A stretch of 64,000 bases of DNA from Bacteroidaceae bacterium (lineage in GTDB: Bacteria > Bacteroidota > Bacteroidia > Bacteroidales > Bacteroidaceae): positions 124,001 to 188,000 of the forward strand of contig JAFRTL010000007.1 in NCBI GenBank assembly GCA_017427065.1. Reading direction: 5' to 3'. A program made the translations under genes and the position numbers. This document shows, one piece after another, positions 37,229 to 46,506 of this stretch. Each line of letters opens with the position of its first letter. Position 1 is the stretch's first letter. The notes under the pieces are model-generated. The model saw only the letters and a program-made list of their open reading frames with translations, was not told the origin of the DNA and did no database searches.

Positions 37229-39099
37229 CAAACAGTCCCCTACTCCATTTGCAGGAGCAGCAGTTGCTGCTCCGCATGGAGTATGACTTTGAAAAAGCAG
37301 AATTCCAACGACAGACAGAAACCATGGGCATTGCCCGCAAGGTTAAACGAGGCTTATGTTGGTTTCCTGTCACAGTTGGAAGGAATTACTACAACTCCCT
37401 CAACCAATTGGTTGTAGAAATCACACGCACAGAAGATACCGACATCGAGCATAACTTTGAATTTGGCAAACCCGTCTGTTTCTTCCATCAAAGCGGTAAT
37501 GGAGATATCAAATACCTCTCTTTTAATGCTGCTGTAAGCTATGCTGATGAAACACGCATGGTAGTGGCTATGCCTGGCATGGGAGCAGTAATGGATCTCC
37601 AGCAGCAAGAACGGTTAGGCGTTCAGCTTTTCTTCGATGAAACCAGCTATCGCACTATGTTTGAAGCATTAAGTGATGTGTTTCGTGCCAAAGACAATCG
37701 CCTTGCCGAACTTCGAGAGATTATATTGGGCTCTATAAAACCTAGTTTCAGAGAATTGTATCCCGTCCGCTTCCCTTGGCTTAATCCTACTCAAGAGACG
37801 GCTGTGAATAAAGTGCTCTGTGCTCGTGATGTAGCCATCGTACATGGTCCTCCAGGAACGGGGAAAACCACGACACTTGTTGAAGCCATCTATGAAACCT
37901 TACATCGAGAGCCGCAAGTGTTGGTATGTGCACAAAGTAACATGGCGGTGGATTGGATATCAGAAAAACTCGTTGATCGTGGGGTGAACGTGCTCCGTAT
38001 CGGCAATCCTACCCGTGTGAACGATAAGATGCTCTCTTTTACGTACGAACGCCGCTTTGAAGCTCATCCCTCCTATCCTGAACTTTGGAGCATCCGCAAA
38101 GAACTACGCGCCCTATCTGGAAAGACAAGAAGAGGGAATTATGAGGAGCGTGAACGCATGCGCCATCACATAGGAAAGCTACGCGACCGTGCCACTGCAC
38201 TGGAGGTACAGATTAATGCAGAGCTCTTTGATGCAGCACATGTCATTGCTTCCACTCTAGTCAGCAGTAATCATCGCCTATTGGACCATCGTCACTTCGG
38301 CACCCTCTTCATTGACGAGGCAGCACAAGCACTCGAAGCCGCCTGCTGGATAGCTATCCGCAAGGCCGACCGTGTGATATTGGCGGGTGACCACCAACAA
38401 TTGCCCCCTACTATCAAATGTTACGAAGCAGCCAAGAAAGGGCTCGATCGCACCTTGATGGAACTCATTGTTGCCCATAAGCCTAATGCCGTTTCACTGC
38501 TAAAGATACAGTATCGCATGCATGAAGACATCATGCGCTTTTCTTCTGAGTGGTTTTATGACGGCGAACTACAGGCAGCACCCGAAGTTCGTCATCGAGG
38601 CATTTTGGATTGGGATATGCCCATCAGTTGGGTAGATACTTCAGAGATGGATTTCAAGGAAGAGTTTGTAGGAGAGACATTTGGACGCATCAATAAGGCT
38701 GAAGCCAACTTACTTCTCGAACATTTATTAGCATACATAGACCGCATTGGAAGTAAACGTATCATAGATGAACGCATCGATTTCGGTATTATTTCCCCCT
38801 ATAAAGCCCAAGTACAATACTTACGCTCAAAGGTAAAGAGCACCACGGCCTTTCGTCCTTTCCGCAGTCACATTTCCATCAATACCGTAGATGGATTTCA
38901 AGGACAAGAACGTGATGTCATCCTCATCAGCCTGGTACGTGCCAATGAACAAGGGGAAATTGGTTTTCTACGCGACCTCCGTCGCATGAATGTTGCTATT
39001 ACCAGAGCCCGCATGAAACTTATCATCTTTGGCGATGCGCAGACACTTGGTCATCATCCATTTTACAAGAAACTTCAAAACAGTCTGAAAGAACTATAA
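37225..39099 (+). CDS. SF1 helicase, IGHMBP2/DNA2-like
   Basis: Superfamily 1B DNA/RNA helicase of 624 residues. An N-terminal beta-barrel-like region (about 20-150) precedes the motor. Motif [11 protein letters not shown] is near residue 209, motif [12 protein letters not shown] near 363, motif [12 protein letters not shown], motif [16 protein letters not shown] near 555 and NVAITRAR near 590. It resembles the eukaryotic SMUBP-2/IGHMBP2 type found across Bacteroidetes, likely in repair or RNA processing; the exact role is unknown. It is co-translated with pfkA (4-bp overlap). Confidence 0.9.
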   Translation: MTNSPLLHLQEQQLLLRMEYDFEKAEFQRQTETMGIARKVKRGLCWFPVTVGRNYYNSLNQLVVEITRTEDTDIEHNFEFGKPVCFFHQSGNGDIKYLSFNAAVSYADETRMVVAMPGMGAVMDLQQQERLGVQLFFDETSYRTMFEALSDVFRAKDNRLAELREIILGSIKPSFRELYPVRFPWLNPTQETAVNKVLCARDVAIVHGPPGTGKTTTLVEAIYETLHREPQVLVCAQSNMAVDWISEKLVDRGVNVLRIGNPTRVNDKMLSFTYERRFEAHPSYPELWSIRKELRALSGKTRRGNYEERERMRHHIGKLRDRATALEVQINAELFDAAHVIASTLVSSNHRLLDHRHFGTLFIDEAAQALEAACWIAIRKADRVILAGDHQQLPPTIKCYEAAKKGLDRTLMELIVAHKPNAVSLLKIQYRMHEDIMRFSSEWFYDGELQAAPEVRHRGILDWDMPISWVDTSEMDFKEEFVGETFGRINKAEANLLLEHLLAYIDRIGSKRIIDERIDFGIISPYKAQVQYLRSKVKSTTAFRPFRSHISINTVDGFQGQERDVILISLVRANEQGEIGFLRDLRRMNVAITRARMKLIIFGDAQTLGHHPFYKKLQNSLKEL

Positions 39100-39140
39100 A
39101 AAAGTGGGATTACGTCCGATAATACGGCATGTAACCCCAC
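39098..39140 (-). terminator. Terminator of the ilv operon
   Basis: The arms GTGGGATTAC (39104-39113) and GTAACCCCAC (39131-39140) pair with one mismatch, with an inner CCG/CGG. On the minus strand the hairpin is followed by six T (39098-39103). The stem may also serve the convergent helicase transcript. Confidence 0.72.
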
Positions 39141-39162
39141 CTATATGATACAATAAGACTAA

Positions 39163-40209
39163 TTATGCCTCATTTTCAGGACGCAATTTGCGAACTACCT
39201 CAGCGGTACGCCACATCTCAGAATTGTGGAGTGCAGCCAATTCTTTTTCCAAACCTATACGGTAGTCAGGCTTAGAGTTAGCATCGATAGAAATCTGAGC
39301 TTCATGACCAGACTTCACGCTCTGATACAACTTCTCAACCACAGGCTTGATGGCATCGTGGAACGGACCCATCCAATCCAGCGCACCACGTTGAGCAGTA
39401 GTAGAACAGTTAGCATACATCCAGTCCATACCCTTCTGAGCGAACAACGGCATAAGTGACTGTGTAAGCTCCTCAACAGTCTCGTTGAAAGCTTCAGATG
39501 GAGAGTGACCATTCTCACGCAACACCTCATACTGAGCTAATAACAGACCCTGAATAGCACCCATCAGTGAGCCACGCTCGCCAGTCAAGTCAGAAGTAGC
39601 CTCACGCTGGAAGGTCGTCTCAAACAGATATCCAGAACCGATACCAATACCCAGTGCCAAAGTACGGTCAAGAGCCTTACCAGTAGCATCCTGATATACT
39701 GCATATGAAGAATTCAAGCCACGACCCTCGAGGAACATGGTACGAAGAGATGTACCAGAGCCCTTAGGAGCCACCATGATCACGTCGATATCCTTCTGAG
39801 GAACACAACCAGTGCGATCATTCCAAGTGATAGCGAAGCCATGAGAGAAATAAAGCGCATTACCTGGCTGCAAGCACTTCTTCAGTGTAGGCCATACAGA
39901 CATCACTGCTGCATCAGAGAGCAGACACATCACGATGGTGCCTTTGGTAGCAGCCTCTTCGATAGAGAACAGAGTCTCACCTGGTACCCAACCGTCAGCA
40001 ATAGCCTTTTCAAAAGTCTTACCTTGACGCTGACCAACGATTACATTGAAGCCATTGTCACGCAGGTTACAAGCCTGACCAGGACCCTGCACACCATAAC
40101 CAATCACTGCGATTGTTTCATCTTTCAAAATCTCACGAGCTTTTTCCAATGGAAACTCTTCGCGGGTAACCACTTCCTCGATTACACCGCCAAAATTCAT
40201 TTTTGCCAT
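39163..40209 (-). CDS. ilvC: Ketol-acid reductoisomerase
   Basis: Second common step of valine and isoleucine synthesis: alkyl migration plus NAD(P)H reduction of acetolactate or acetohydroxybutyrate. Class I enzyme of 348 residues. The Rossmann motif reads GYGVQGPGQA instead of the usual GYGSQGHAH, followed by GQRQGKTFEKA, which sets cofactor choice; preference cannot be told by eye. The C-terminal knotted domain carries the metal ligands in the DLTGERGSLMG segment. It is the last gene of the operon, 72 bp after the thioesterase. Confidence 0.95.
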   Translation of the reverse strand: MAKMNFGGVIEEVVTREEFPLEKAREILKDETIAVIGYGVQGPGQACNLRDNGFNVIVGQRQGKTFEKAIADGWVPGETLFSIEEAATKGTIVMCLLSDAAVMSVWPTLKKCLQPGNALYFSHGFAITWNDRTGCVPQKDIDVIMVAPKGSGTSLRTMFLEGRGLNSSYAVYQDATGKALDRTLALGIGIGSGYLFETTFQREATSDLTGERGSLMGAIQGLLLAQYEVLRENGHSPSEAFNETVEELTQSLMPLFAQKGMDWMYANCSTTAQRGALDWMGPFHDAIKPVVEKLYQSVKSGHEAQISIDANSKPDYRIGLEKELAALHNSEMWRTAEVVRKLRPENEA

Positions 40210-40221
40210 AAATACTTTTTT

Positions 40222-40242
40222 TATTGAGCATTGAACATGTTC
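40222..40242. repeat. 7-bp repeat between thioesterase and ilvC
   Basis: Units TATTGAG and CATTGAA plus a decayed third unit lie 12 bp upstream of the ilvC start codon, in the leader part of that gene. The same heptamer is found at 47486 and within the gene at 2186. Confidence 0.5.
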
Positions 40243-40281
40243 AGATGCCCGTCGTTATTATTTTAAATTACAATTTTCCAT

Positions 40282-41028
40282 TTAACAAAAGATCACTTTC
40301 GAGCGACAAACGGCTTCGCCGCTTTCCTTTCGCACCTCCACATCGTAATTGTCTGTCCCCTCTTCTTTATCCATGAAGAAGAATAGTTTCTCTCCAAAAT
40401 AACTCTCAGCCATATAGGCTATCTCGAAACGGCGTACACGTTTCTCCTTAAACTTCTCCAAGGGGAAAAGATCCAATACATGCTCAATATAGCGCACACT
40501 GTTGAAATGCCCATTGATATCAATATCACTATATTTTGCCGTAATCGATGCCACAGGCTCCTGGTTCTTTACCTTGATGCGCGATGGTTTCTCTATTGGG
40601 CATGAACGTTCACAGATATAGTCTGTAATATTCCCATTATGCATCGCCATCAGGTCGGCTGGTTTACGGGTCACTGTACTTATCATTGCCCAAACAGAGC
40701 GAGCATAGCCCAATGTTTTGCCATTTTTATCAAGGACAGCAAAATTACGATCTGTAAACAGGCGATAGACATTCTCTACCCAAGTTTCCACACTAAAAGG
40801 CTCATATTGATAAGGCATCTCATCAAGTTCTATGGCCAAACGAGAAAGTACCCACGTATAATCCTCCTCATTAAGTTTGGCAATGCCAAAACCACGTTCC
40901 GTAGAGTGAAAGCCTGCAGCATTGAGTAGATGATTACCCAGTACACCCATCGTCAACCTCCCAGTAAAATCAACATGGAATGGTTCGGCCACAAAGTGAT
41001 AGGTTCCTATTTTATTTGCTACGGTCAT
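40282..41028 (-). CDS. Acyl-ACP thioesterase
   Basis: Double hot-dog thioesterase of 248 residues that releases fatty acids from acyl carrier protein. The N-terminal half has HFVAEPFHVDFTGRLTMGVL and the C-terminal half DINGHFNSVRYIEHVLDLFP, the two hot-dog repeats with the conserved Asn/His segment. It overlaps the ilvN stop by 4 bp (ATGA), placing it firmly inside the branched-chain operon. A role in making or trimming branched-chain acyl groups derived from these amino acids is an attractive inference. Confidence 0.9.
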   Translation of the reverse strand: MTVANKIGTYHFVAEPFHVDFTGRLTMGVLGNHLLNAAGFHSTERGFGIAKLNEEDYTWVLSRLAIELDEMPYQYEPFSVETWVENVYRLFTDRNFAVLDKNGKTLGYARSVWAMISTVTRKPADLMAMHNGNITDYICERSCPIEKPSRIKVKNQEPVASITAKYSDIDINGHFNSVRYIEHVLDLFPLEKFKEKRVRRFEIAYMAESYFGEKLFFFMDKEEGTDNYDVEVRKESGEAVCRSKVIFC

Positions 41029-41576
41029 TGCTTGCTCTTCTCGTACTTTGCCTGACGTTTCTCTAGATATTCATCAACACGTTCAAATCTGCTCTTAGTG
41101 ATGGCCACGCGACCAGAGCGAACAAATTGCAAGACACAACCTAGGGCTTTCAACTGCTCATTGAGTGTTGTAATCTCCGAACTCAATCCATCCTGAATGA
41201 GGATTGAATAAACTGAGTTCACTTCCACGATGCGAGCGCCACTGCGACGAATCACTTTCGATACTTCTCTATTACTTTCCAACACTTGCGTCTTCAGTTT
41301 GTAAAGTGCAATTTCATCTTGGAATATCTCGTCATCGGTGAAATACTGCGTCTGCACCACGTCGATCTTCTTGGATATCTGCTTTGCCACTTTCTCCATC
41401 GTATCTGGGTCGGTCCAAGCCGTGATGGTATATTTATGTACTCCAGGGATAGAAGACGCGGATACGTTCAGACTTTCTATATTAATCTGCCTTCGCGTAA
41501 ATACTGCAGTTACCTGATTCAGCACACCAGCCACGTTCTCCGAGTGTACGATGATGGTATATAAATTCTTCTCCAT
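41025..41576 (-). CDS. ilvN: Acetolactate synthase small (regulatory) subunit
   Basis: Regulatory partner of IlvB that mediates valine feedback. 183 residues: an N-terminal ACT domain (TIIVHSENVAGVLNQVTAVF) and a C-terminal domain as in the longer IlvH-type subunits. It lies 12 bp after ilvB and overlaps the thioesterase start. Enzyme feedback through this subunit and leader attenuation upstream would give two levels of control. Confidence 0.94.
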   Translation of the reverse strand: MEKNLYTIIVHSENVAGVLNQVTAVFTRRQINIESLNVSASSIPGVHKYTITAWTDPDTMEKVAKQISKKIDVVQTQYFTDDEIFQDEIALYKLKTQVLESNREVSKVIRRSGARIVEVNSVYSILIQDGLSSEITTLNEQLKALGCVLQFVRSGRVAITKSRFERVDEYLEKRQAKYEKSKQ

Positions 41577-41588
41577 AATTCTTACATT

Positions 41589-43289
41589 TTAATCCGTCTC
41601 CAGCATAATTTCACTGATGGCGCTACCAGGAGGAGTCATTGGTAACACGTTTTCTTCTTCTGCCACACAAGCCTCAAGGATGAATGGTCCATCAGTTGCC
41701 AACATACGTTCAACAGCAGGTTTCAATTCCTCACGTTCAACAATCCTCGTGGCAGGGATGCCATAAGCCTCAGCTATCTTCATATAATCCGGATTCATCA
41801 TATGAGTAAAGGAATAACGCCTATTAAAGAACAATTCCTGCCATTGACGAACATTTCCAAGGAAATGGTTGTTCAGGATAATCACCTTTACAGGTACTTT
41901 ATGCTCCATCACAACTCCCAGTTCCTGAATGGTCATCTGAGCTCCTCCATCACCCATGAACACACAAACGGTACGATCGGGTGCTCCAAAGCAAGCTCCT
42001 ATGCCTGCAGGAAGGCCAAAACCCATGGTTCCAAGTCCACCAGAGGTAACCATACTACGCTGCTTAGCCAACTTGAAATAACGTGAGGCCGTCAACTGAT
42101 TCTGACCAACATCTGTCACCAATATCGCCTCATGTTTCGTCGCCTCAGCCACTGTATTCACCACTTCTCCATAAGTCAGAGGGCCAGATTCTGGATATAG
42201 TTCATTATGAATGACCTTGTCATATTCCAACTTCTCATAAGTAGAGAAGCTATCTACCCACTTCGTATGTTTCGTAGGCTGAAGCAATTTTCCCACTTCT
42301 GTAAGAGTCTGCTTACAATCACCCAATACAGCCACATCGACCTTCACATTCTTATTGATCTCAGCAGGATCGATGTCGAAATGGATAATCTTCGCCTGTT
42401 TGGCATAGTTAGGAAGGAAACCTGTCACACGATCGCTGAATCGCATACCCACCGCAATCAGCACATCGCATTTGTTGGTATTCACATTCGGGCCAATATT
42501 GCCGTGCATACCCAACATACCCTTATTCAGTGGGTGGTTATAAGGAATAGCAGAGAGGCCCAACATCGTAGTGCCGCAAGGGATATCTGCCTTTTCTATA
42601 AAATCTCGCAGTTCTTGCTGTGCATTACCCAGTTCTACACCCTGCCCCACCAACATGAATGGACGCTTGGCGTTATTGATGAGTTCTGCCGCTTCTCTAA
42701 TCGATACAGGATCCGTATCTGGCACTGGGTCATAACTGCGGATATAATCTATCTCTGCAGGTTCATACTCTATCATCTGCGTCTGTGCACTTTTTGGAAA
42801 GTCCAACACTACAGGTCCAGGTCTGCCACTCTTGGCGATATAGAAAGCACGTGCCACGGCTTTGGCTATATCATTAGCATCACGAATCATATAGCTCCAC
42901 TTGGAGATAGGTTGTGTCAAACCTACCCAATCAACCTCCTGAAATGCATCCGTTCCCAAGGCACTTACACCCACCTGACCAGCAATCACTACTATTGGGG
43001 TACTGTCGATCATAGCATCAGCAATACCCGTTACGGTGTTAGTAGCACCAGGGCCACTAGTAACCAAGCAGACCCCAACCTCTCCAGAGACTCGAGCAAA
43101 GCCTTCAGCCGCATGGGCAGCCCCTTGTTCATGACGCACCAGAATGTGGTTTAGTTTGTCCATATGGTCATACAATGCATCATACACAGGCATGATACTA
43201 CCGCCAGGATAGCCGAAGATGGTCTTCACTCCTTGATGTTCCAAAGAACGCATCAACGCTTCCGAACCTGAAATCTTTTCCTTTTCCAT
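41589..43289 (-). CDS. ilvB: Acetolactate synthase large subunit
   Basis: ThDP-, FAD- and Mg-dependent enzyme forming acetolactate or acetohydroxybutyrate. 566 residues from ATG 43289; a longer frame adding 16 residues is rejected because the family starts near KISGSEALMRSL. The ThDP-activating Glu is in RHEQGAAHAAEGFAR (near residue 53), and the ThDP-binding motif runs from GDGGAQMTI to ILNN. It lies 44 bp after ilvD. Confidence 0.96.
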   Translation of the reverse strand: MEKEKISGSEALMRSLEHQGVKTIFGYPGGSIMPVYDALYDHMDKLNHILVRHEQGAAHAAEGFARVSGEVGVCLVTSGPGATNTVTGIADAMIDSTPIVVIAGQVGVSALGTDAFQEVDWVGLTQPISKWSYMIRDANDIAKAVARAFYIAKSGRPGPVVLDFPKSAQTQMIEYEPAEIDYIRSYDPVPDTDPVSIREAAELINNAKRPFMLVGQGVELGNAQQELRDFIEKADIPCGTTMLGLSAIPYNHPLNKGMLGMHGNIGPNVNTNKCDVLIAVGMRFSDRVTGFLPNYAKQAKIIHFDIDPAEINKNVKVDVAVLGDCKQTLTEVGKLLQPTKHTKWVDSFSTYEKLEYDKVIHNELYPESGPLTYGEVVNTVAEATKHEAILVTDVGQNQLTASRYFKLAKQRSMVTSGGLGTMGFGLPAGIGACFGAPDRTVCVFMGDGGAQMTIQELGVVMEHKVPVKVIILNNHFLGNVRQWQELFFNRRYSFTHMMNPDYMKIAEAYGIPATRIVEREELKPAVERMLATDGPFILEACVAEEENVLPMTPPGSAISEIMLETD

Positions 43290-43333
43290 TTTATCTATAT
43301 CAAGTATCCTATTGGATAATTCTCCATTATCAA

Positions 43334-45136
43334 TCAATCTATTATTCTCACGCCACCCTTATCTGCCGAGCTCACGCTCTGAGCATAGGCACGCAATGCC
43401 TTGGACACCACACGCTGACGCTTCAATGGTTGTTGTGGACGGGCAGCCAACTCCTCATCGGAGAGGCGTACGTTGATGCTGCGATTAGGGATGTCTATTT
43501 CTATGATGTCCCCATCTTTCACTTTTCCGATATTTCCACCAGCAGCAGCTTCAGGAGAAATATGACCTATACTCAATCCTGAAGTACCTCCGCTGAAGCG
43601 ACCATCAGTAATCAGAGCACACTCCTTACCTAAATGACGACTCTTGATGTAAGAAGTTGGATACAGCATCTCCTGCATGCCGGGGCCACCCTTCGGACCT
43701 TCGTGGGTGATAACCACCACGTCACCACTCACCACACTGCCATTGAGGATGCCCTCGCAAGCGTCTTCCTGAGAATCGAAAACCTTAGCAGGACCACTAA
43801 ACTTCCAAATGCTCTCATCCACACCTGCCGTTTTCACCACACAGCCGTCTTGAGCAATGTTTCCAAACAGCACGGCCAAGCCACCATCCTTAGTGTAGGC
43901 ATGCTCAATATCACGGATACAGCCATTAGCACGATCAGTGTCAAGGGTATCATAAACACATTCCTGACTACCCATCACATTGCTGAATTTATTGGCAGGA
44001 GCAGTACTATAGATGCGCTTTGCTTCAGCATCGATATTTTCGGAGAGGATATTATACTTCTTCAGATCTTCTGCCAACGTGGCACCATTGACGCGCTTCA
44101 CCTGCGTATGCAACAAATCGCCTTTAGCCAGTTCGCCGAGGATGCCGAGAATACCTCCAGCACGTCCACACTCCTGTACGCTATACTTCTGCGTATTCGG
44201 AGCCAACTTACAGAGGCAAGGTACCTTGCGACTAAGTTGGTCGATATCTTTCATCTGGAAATCCACGCCACCCTCTTGTGCTACTGCCAACAGATGTAGA
44301 ATCGTGTTCGTAGATCCACCCATTGCAATGTCCAAGGTCATGGCATTGAGGAAAGCCTCACGGGTGGCGATGCTACGTGGCAATACGCTCTCATCGCCTT
44401 CCTCATAATATTTATAGGCATTCTTAACTATCTGACGGGCAGCATCCTTGAAGAGCTGGATACGGTTCTTATGAGTGGCCAAGATGGTGCCGTTTCCTGG
44501 TAAAGAAAGACCGATGGCTTCTGTCAGGGAGTTCATTGAGTTGGCCGTGAACATACCAGAGCAGCAACCACACCCAGGGCAAGCTCTGTTCTCAATCTCA
44601 GCCAATTCCTCATCACTCACACTGGTATCTGCACCTTTCACCATCGCGGCGATCAGGTCCACATTCTCCCCTTTATACTTACCAGCCTCCATCGGACCGC
44701 CACTGCAGAATACCGCAGGGATATTCAGTCGCATGGCAGCCATAAGCATACCTGGGGTCACTTTATCACAGTTGGAAATGCAGATCATCGCATCCGCCTT
44801 ATGGGCATTGACCATGTATTCCACAGAATCGGCAATGATATCACGTGAAGGCAATGAATAGAGCATACCATCATGTCCCATAGCGATACCGTCATCGATG
44901 GCAATCGTATTGAACTCTGCGGCATAGCATCCCATGCTTTCTATCTCCTTCTTCACAATCTGTCCTATTTCATGCAGATGTGTGTGCCCAGGCACAAACT
45001 GCGTAAAAGAATTGACAATAGCAATGACAGGCTTGCCAAACATCTCACGCTTCATACCATTGGCCACCCACAAAGCACGGGCACCTGCCATTCTGCGACC
45101 TTCCGTACATACGGCACTTCTCAAAGGATGTTTCAT
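43334..45136 (-). CDS. ilvD: Dihydroxy-acid dehydratase
   Basis: Fe-S dehydratase making the 2-keto acids that precede valine and isoleucine. 600 residues from ATG 45136, the usual length of the long form. Cluster-binding cysteines are in [12 protein letters not shown] and [17 protein letters not shown], and the substrate loop reads [10 protein letters not shown]. It is the first structural gene behind the leader peptide and attenuator, 24 bp downstream of the terminator hairpin. Confidence 0.96.
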   Translation of the reverse strand: MKHPLRSAVCTEGRRMAGARALWVANGMKREMFGKPVIAIVNSFTQFVPGHTHLHEIGQIVKKEIESMGCYAAEFNTIAIDDGIAMGHDGMLYSLPSRDIIADSVEYMVNAHKADAMICISNCDKVTPGMLMAAMRLNIPAVFCSGGPMEAGKYKGENVDLIAAMVKGADTSVSDEELAEIENRACPGCGCCSGMFTANSMNSLTEAIGLSLPGNGTILATHKNRIQLFKDAARQIVKNAYKYYEEGDESVLPRSIATREAFLNAMTLDIAMGGSTNTILHLLAVAQEGGVDFQMKDIDQLSRKVPCLCKLAPNTQKYSVQECGRAGGILGILGELAKGDLLHTQVKRVNGATLAEDLKKYNILSENIDAEAKRIYSTAPANKFSNVMGSQECVYDTLDTDRANGCIRDIEHAYTKDGGLAVLFGNIAQDGCVVKTAGVDESIWKFSGPAKVFDSQEDACEGILNGSVVSGDVVVITHEGPKGGPGMQEMLYPTSYIKSRHLGKECALITDGRFSGGTSGLSIGHISPEAAAGGNIGKVKDGDIIEIDIPNRSINVRLSDEELAARPQQPLKRQRVVSKALRAYAQSVSSADKGGVRIID

Positions 45137-45159
45137 TTTCTTTTTCTTTAAATAAATCA

Positions 45160-45192
45160 AAAAGCCTTCCCCAATATGTGAGAAAGGCTTTT
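45160..45192 (-). terminator. Attenuator terminator of the ilv operon
   Basis: Read on the minus strand, a 13-bp stem (45180-45192 with 45160-45172, two G-U pairs) with a 7-base loop is followed by a T-rich run. It lies between the leader peptide and ilvD. The left arm (45178-45187) can instead pair with the antiterminator arm at 45229-45238. Confidence 0.88.
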
Positions 45193-45228
45193 CCTATTTT
45201 TTATTAATCTGAATACATACACCAACAA

Positions 45229-45238
45229 CCTTTCTCAC
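45229..45238 (-). promoter_or_regulatory. Antiterminator arm of the ilv leader
   Basis: GTGAGAAAGG in the transcript begins two bases after the leader stop codon and is perfectly complementary over 10 bases to CCTTTCTCAC in the terminator left arm. A ribosome finishing the leader would cover it; a ribosome stalled on Leu/Ile/Val codons would leave it free to block the terminator. Confidence 0.85.
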
Positions 45239-45240
45239 GC

Positions 45241-45309
45241 TTATAGCTCGACGACCACAAGACGGACAATAATCAAATCTACTAGGTTGAGTGATGTAAG
45301 CTTATTCAT
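45241..45309 (-). CDS. Leu/Ile/Val-rich leader peptide of the ilv operon
   Basis: A 22-codon frame from ATG 45309 to TAA 45241-45243. Thirteen of 22 residues are branched-chain (six Leu, five Val, two Ile), with residues 9-20 reading LVDLIIVRLVVV. GGAG lies 4 bp before the ATG, an unusual Shine-Dalgarno for this phylum. It starts 26 bp after the -7 box. The role is inferred: a ribosome-stalling sensor of charged Leu-, Ile- and Val-tRNA, analogous to enterobacterial ilvL. Confidence 0.85.
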   Translation of the reverse strand: MNKLTSLNLVDLIIVRLVVVEL

Positions 45310-45334
45310 AATCTCCTTTTTTAAATTTCGGTTG

Positions 45335-45366
45335 CAAAGTTAAATAGATTTTTCTCATACACCAAA
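45335..45366 (-). promoter_or_regulatory. Promoter of the ilv operon
   Basis: -33 TTTG (45363-45366) and -7 TAACTTTG (45335-45342) on the minus strand are separated by 20 bases, a full match to the Bacteroides consensus. Confidence 0.82.
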
Positions 45367-45457
45367 CAATTGTAAGAGAAAGTTGCATCTTTTATTTAAA
45401 ATTGTAAGGATTCGCATTCTTTGAACGCAAAATGATGGTTATTTGGAAACTTATCAC

Positions 45458-45465
45458 TACCTTTG
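45458..45465 (+). promoter_or_regulatory. -7 box for the slyD-like gene
   Basis: TACCTTTG fits TAnnTTTG, 22 bp before the start codon. No -33 TTTG is found at 19-21 bases. Confidence 0.45.
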
Positions 45466-45487
45466 TGCTCTAATAATAGTAAATGAT

Positions 45488-46036
45488 ATGGAGAATAAGT
45501 ACTACAAAGTAGCCTACAAGCTATATACCATCGAGGATGGAGAGCGCGATTTTGCTGAAGAAGCCCCTGCAGATGAGCCATTCGAGTTTATCACAGGTCT
45601 GGGCCTGGCCATTGAGGCTTTTGAAAAAAAGATGGAAGCATTGGTCACTGGTGACAAGTTCGACTTTGTCATTCCTCAAAATGAGGCCTATGGTGAATAT
45701 GATGAAACCCATGTAGTGGAGTTGCCAAAGAGCACCTTCTTCATCGATGGCAAATTTGATGATGAGCATGTGCAGGAAGGAGCCATCATTCCACTGATTT
45801 CAGCAGATGGAGATCGTTTCAGTGCTGTAGTCAATGAAATCAAAGAGAATGTGGTAGAGGTTGACCTCAATCACCCTTTGGCTGGTTGCGACCTTAATTT
45901 CATTGGTGAAGTCATCGAAGCTCGTCCTGCCACTGCTGAAGAAATTGCTGCTGTGACAGCACCTGCAGGATGCAGCGGTTGTGAAAAAGGGAAGAAAGGC
46001 TGCAACTGCGAAGGCGGCTGCGAAGGTTGCTGTTAA
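45488..46036 (+). CDS. slyD: SlyD-like FKBP peptidyl-prolyl isomerase
   Basis: Prolyl isomerase/chaperone of the SlyD type, 182 residues from ATG 45488; a longer frame from 45443 covers the promoter and is rejected. The FKBP core is split by an insert-in-flap chaperone domain (FDFVIPQNEAYGEYDETHVV, then the VELPKSTFFIDGKF region). The C-terminus is a Cys-rich metal tail with seven Cys among the last 21 residues (pattern CSGC..CNC..C..CC), like the nickel-binding tail of E. coli SlyD but with Cys in place of most His. It has its own terminator. Confidence 0.88.
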   Translation: MENKYYKVAYKLYTIEDGERDFAEEAPADEPFEFITGLGLAIEAFEKKMEALVTGDKFDFVIPQNEAYGEYDETHVVELPKSTFFIDGKFDDEHVQEGAIIPLISADGDRFSAVVNEIKENVVEVDLNHPLAGCDLNFIGEVIEARPATAEEIAAVTAPAGCSGCEKGKKGCNCEGGCEGCC

Positions 46037-46062
46037 GATAAATAACATCGTTTTATTGGTTT

Positions 46063-46106
46063 CAGAGCGCATCAGTCTTTCAATGAGGATGCGCTCTGTT
46101 TTTTTT
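46063..46106 (+). terminator. Terminator of the slyD-like gene
   Basis: An 11-bp perfect stem CAGAGCGCATC/GATGCGCTCTG (46063-46073 and 46088-46098) followed by eight T. Confidence 0.92.
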
Positions 46107-46133
46107 ATCTAGTGATGCACAGTGCTCCTACAG

Positions 46134-46381
46134 CAACTGAAAACTGAGATTTTGAGATGCATAAATATACATTCTCCACAAGAAACCACAGATGCAGTAA
46201 CGAAAAATGCCTCACTCTGGATTTTTTCTTCCCTCACGAGGGCGTAAAATTTTCCTCACTAGAAACCCGGAATTTGCGCTAAAGAAAACGATTAATAAAG
46301 TTGAGCGAATATGCATATATATACGCTTCCTTTTATTTTAGAACGCATAAATATGCATCTCAAAATCTCAGTTTTCAGTTG
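46134..46381. mobile_element. MITE-like element with 30-bp terminal inverted repeats
   Basis: A perfect 30-bp inverted repeat bounds a 248-bp stretch: the left arm 46134-46163 begins CAACTGAAAACTG and the right arm is 46352-46381. The inside has no open reading frame of note. It contains CCCTCACGAGGG (46231-46242), TTTTCCTCACTAGAAA (46250-46265) and an AT-rich palindrome around ATATGCATAT (46305-46325). No clear target-site duplication is seen. It may be a non-autonomous element moved by a transposase encoded elsewhere, or a large RNA hairpin. Confidence 0.55.
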
Positions 46382-46498
46382 TTTTAAGAATATAGCCGTG
46401 CACAACATTTGTTGGTACACAGTTTAATGTTTCTTTCGAAACACTGAAATGCTGGATTTTTTATTTTGAATCATTTCGTTTTTCTACAAAGTTTACAT

Positions 46499-46506
46499 TA
46501 TCTTTG
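46499..46506 (+). promoter_or_regulatory. -7 box for the 46632 TPR gene
   Basis: A perfect TATCTTTG. The start codon at 46632 is 125 bp away, giving a long 5' leader that contains a 7-bp inverted repeat ATGCTGA/TCAGCAT (46539-46545 and 46580-46586). Confidence 0.5.

Noticed and set aside
42207..43154. 315-codon open frame on the plus strand
   Set aside because: It is fully antisense to ilvB, has no recognisable domain, and its His/Ser-rich composition is what the reverse frame of a conserved gene gives.
43634..44299. 221-codon plus-strand frame
   Set aside because: Antisense to ilvD; the ilvD reading is conserved throughout.
46120..46395. Target-site duplication flanking the inverted-repeat element
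   Set aside because: The bases outside the two arms (CTACAG on the left, TTTTAAG on the right) do not match, so transposition is suggested by the arms only.
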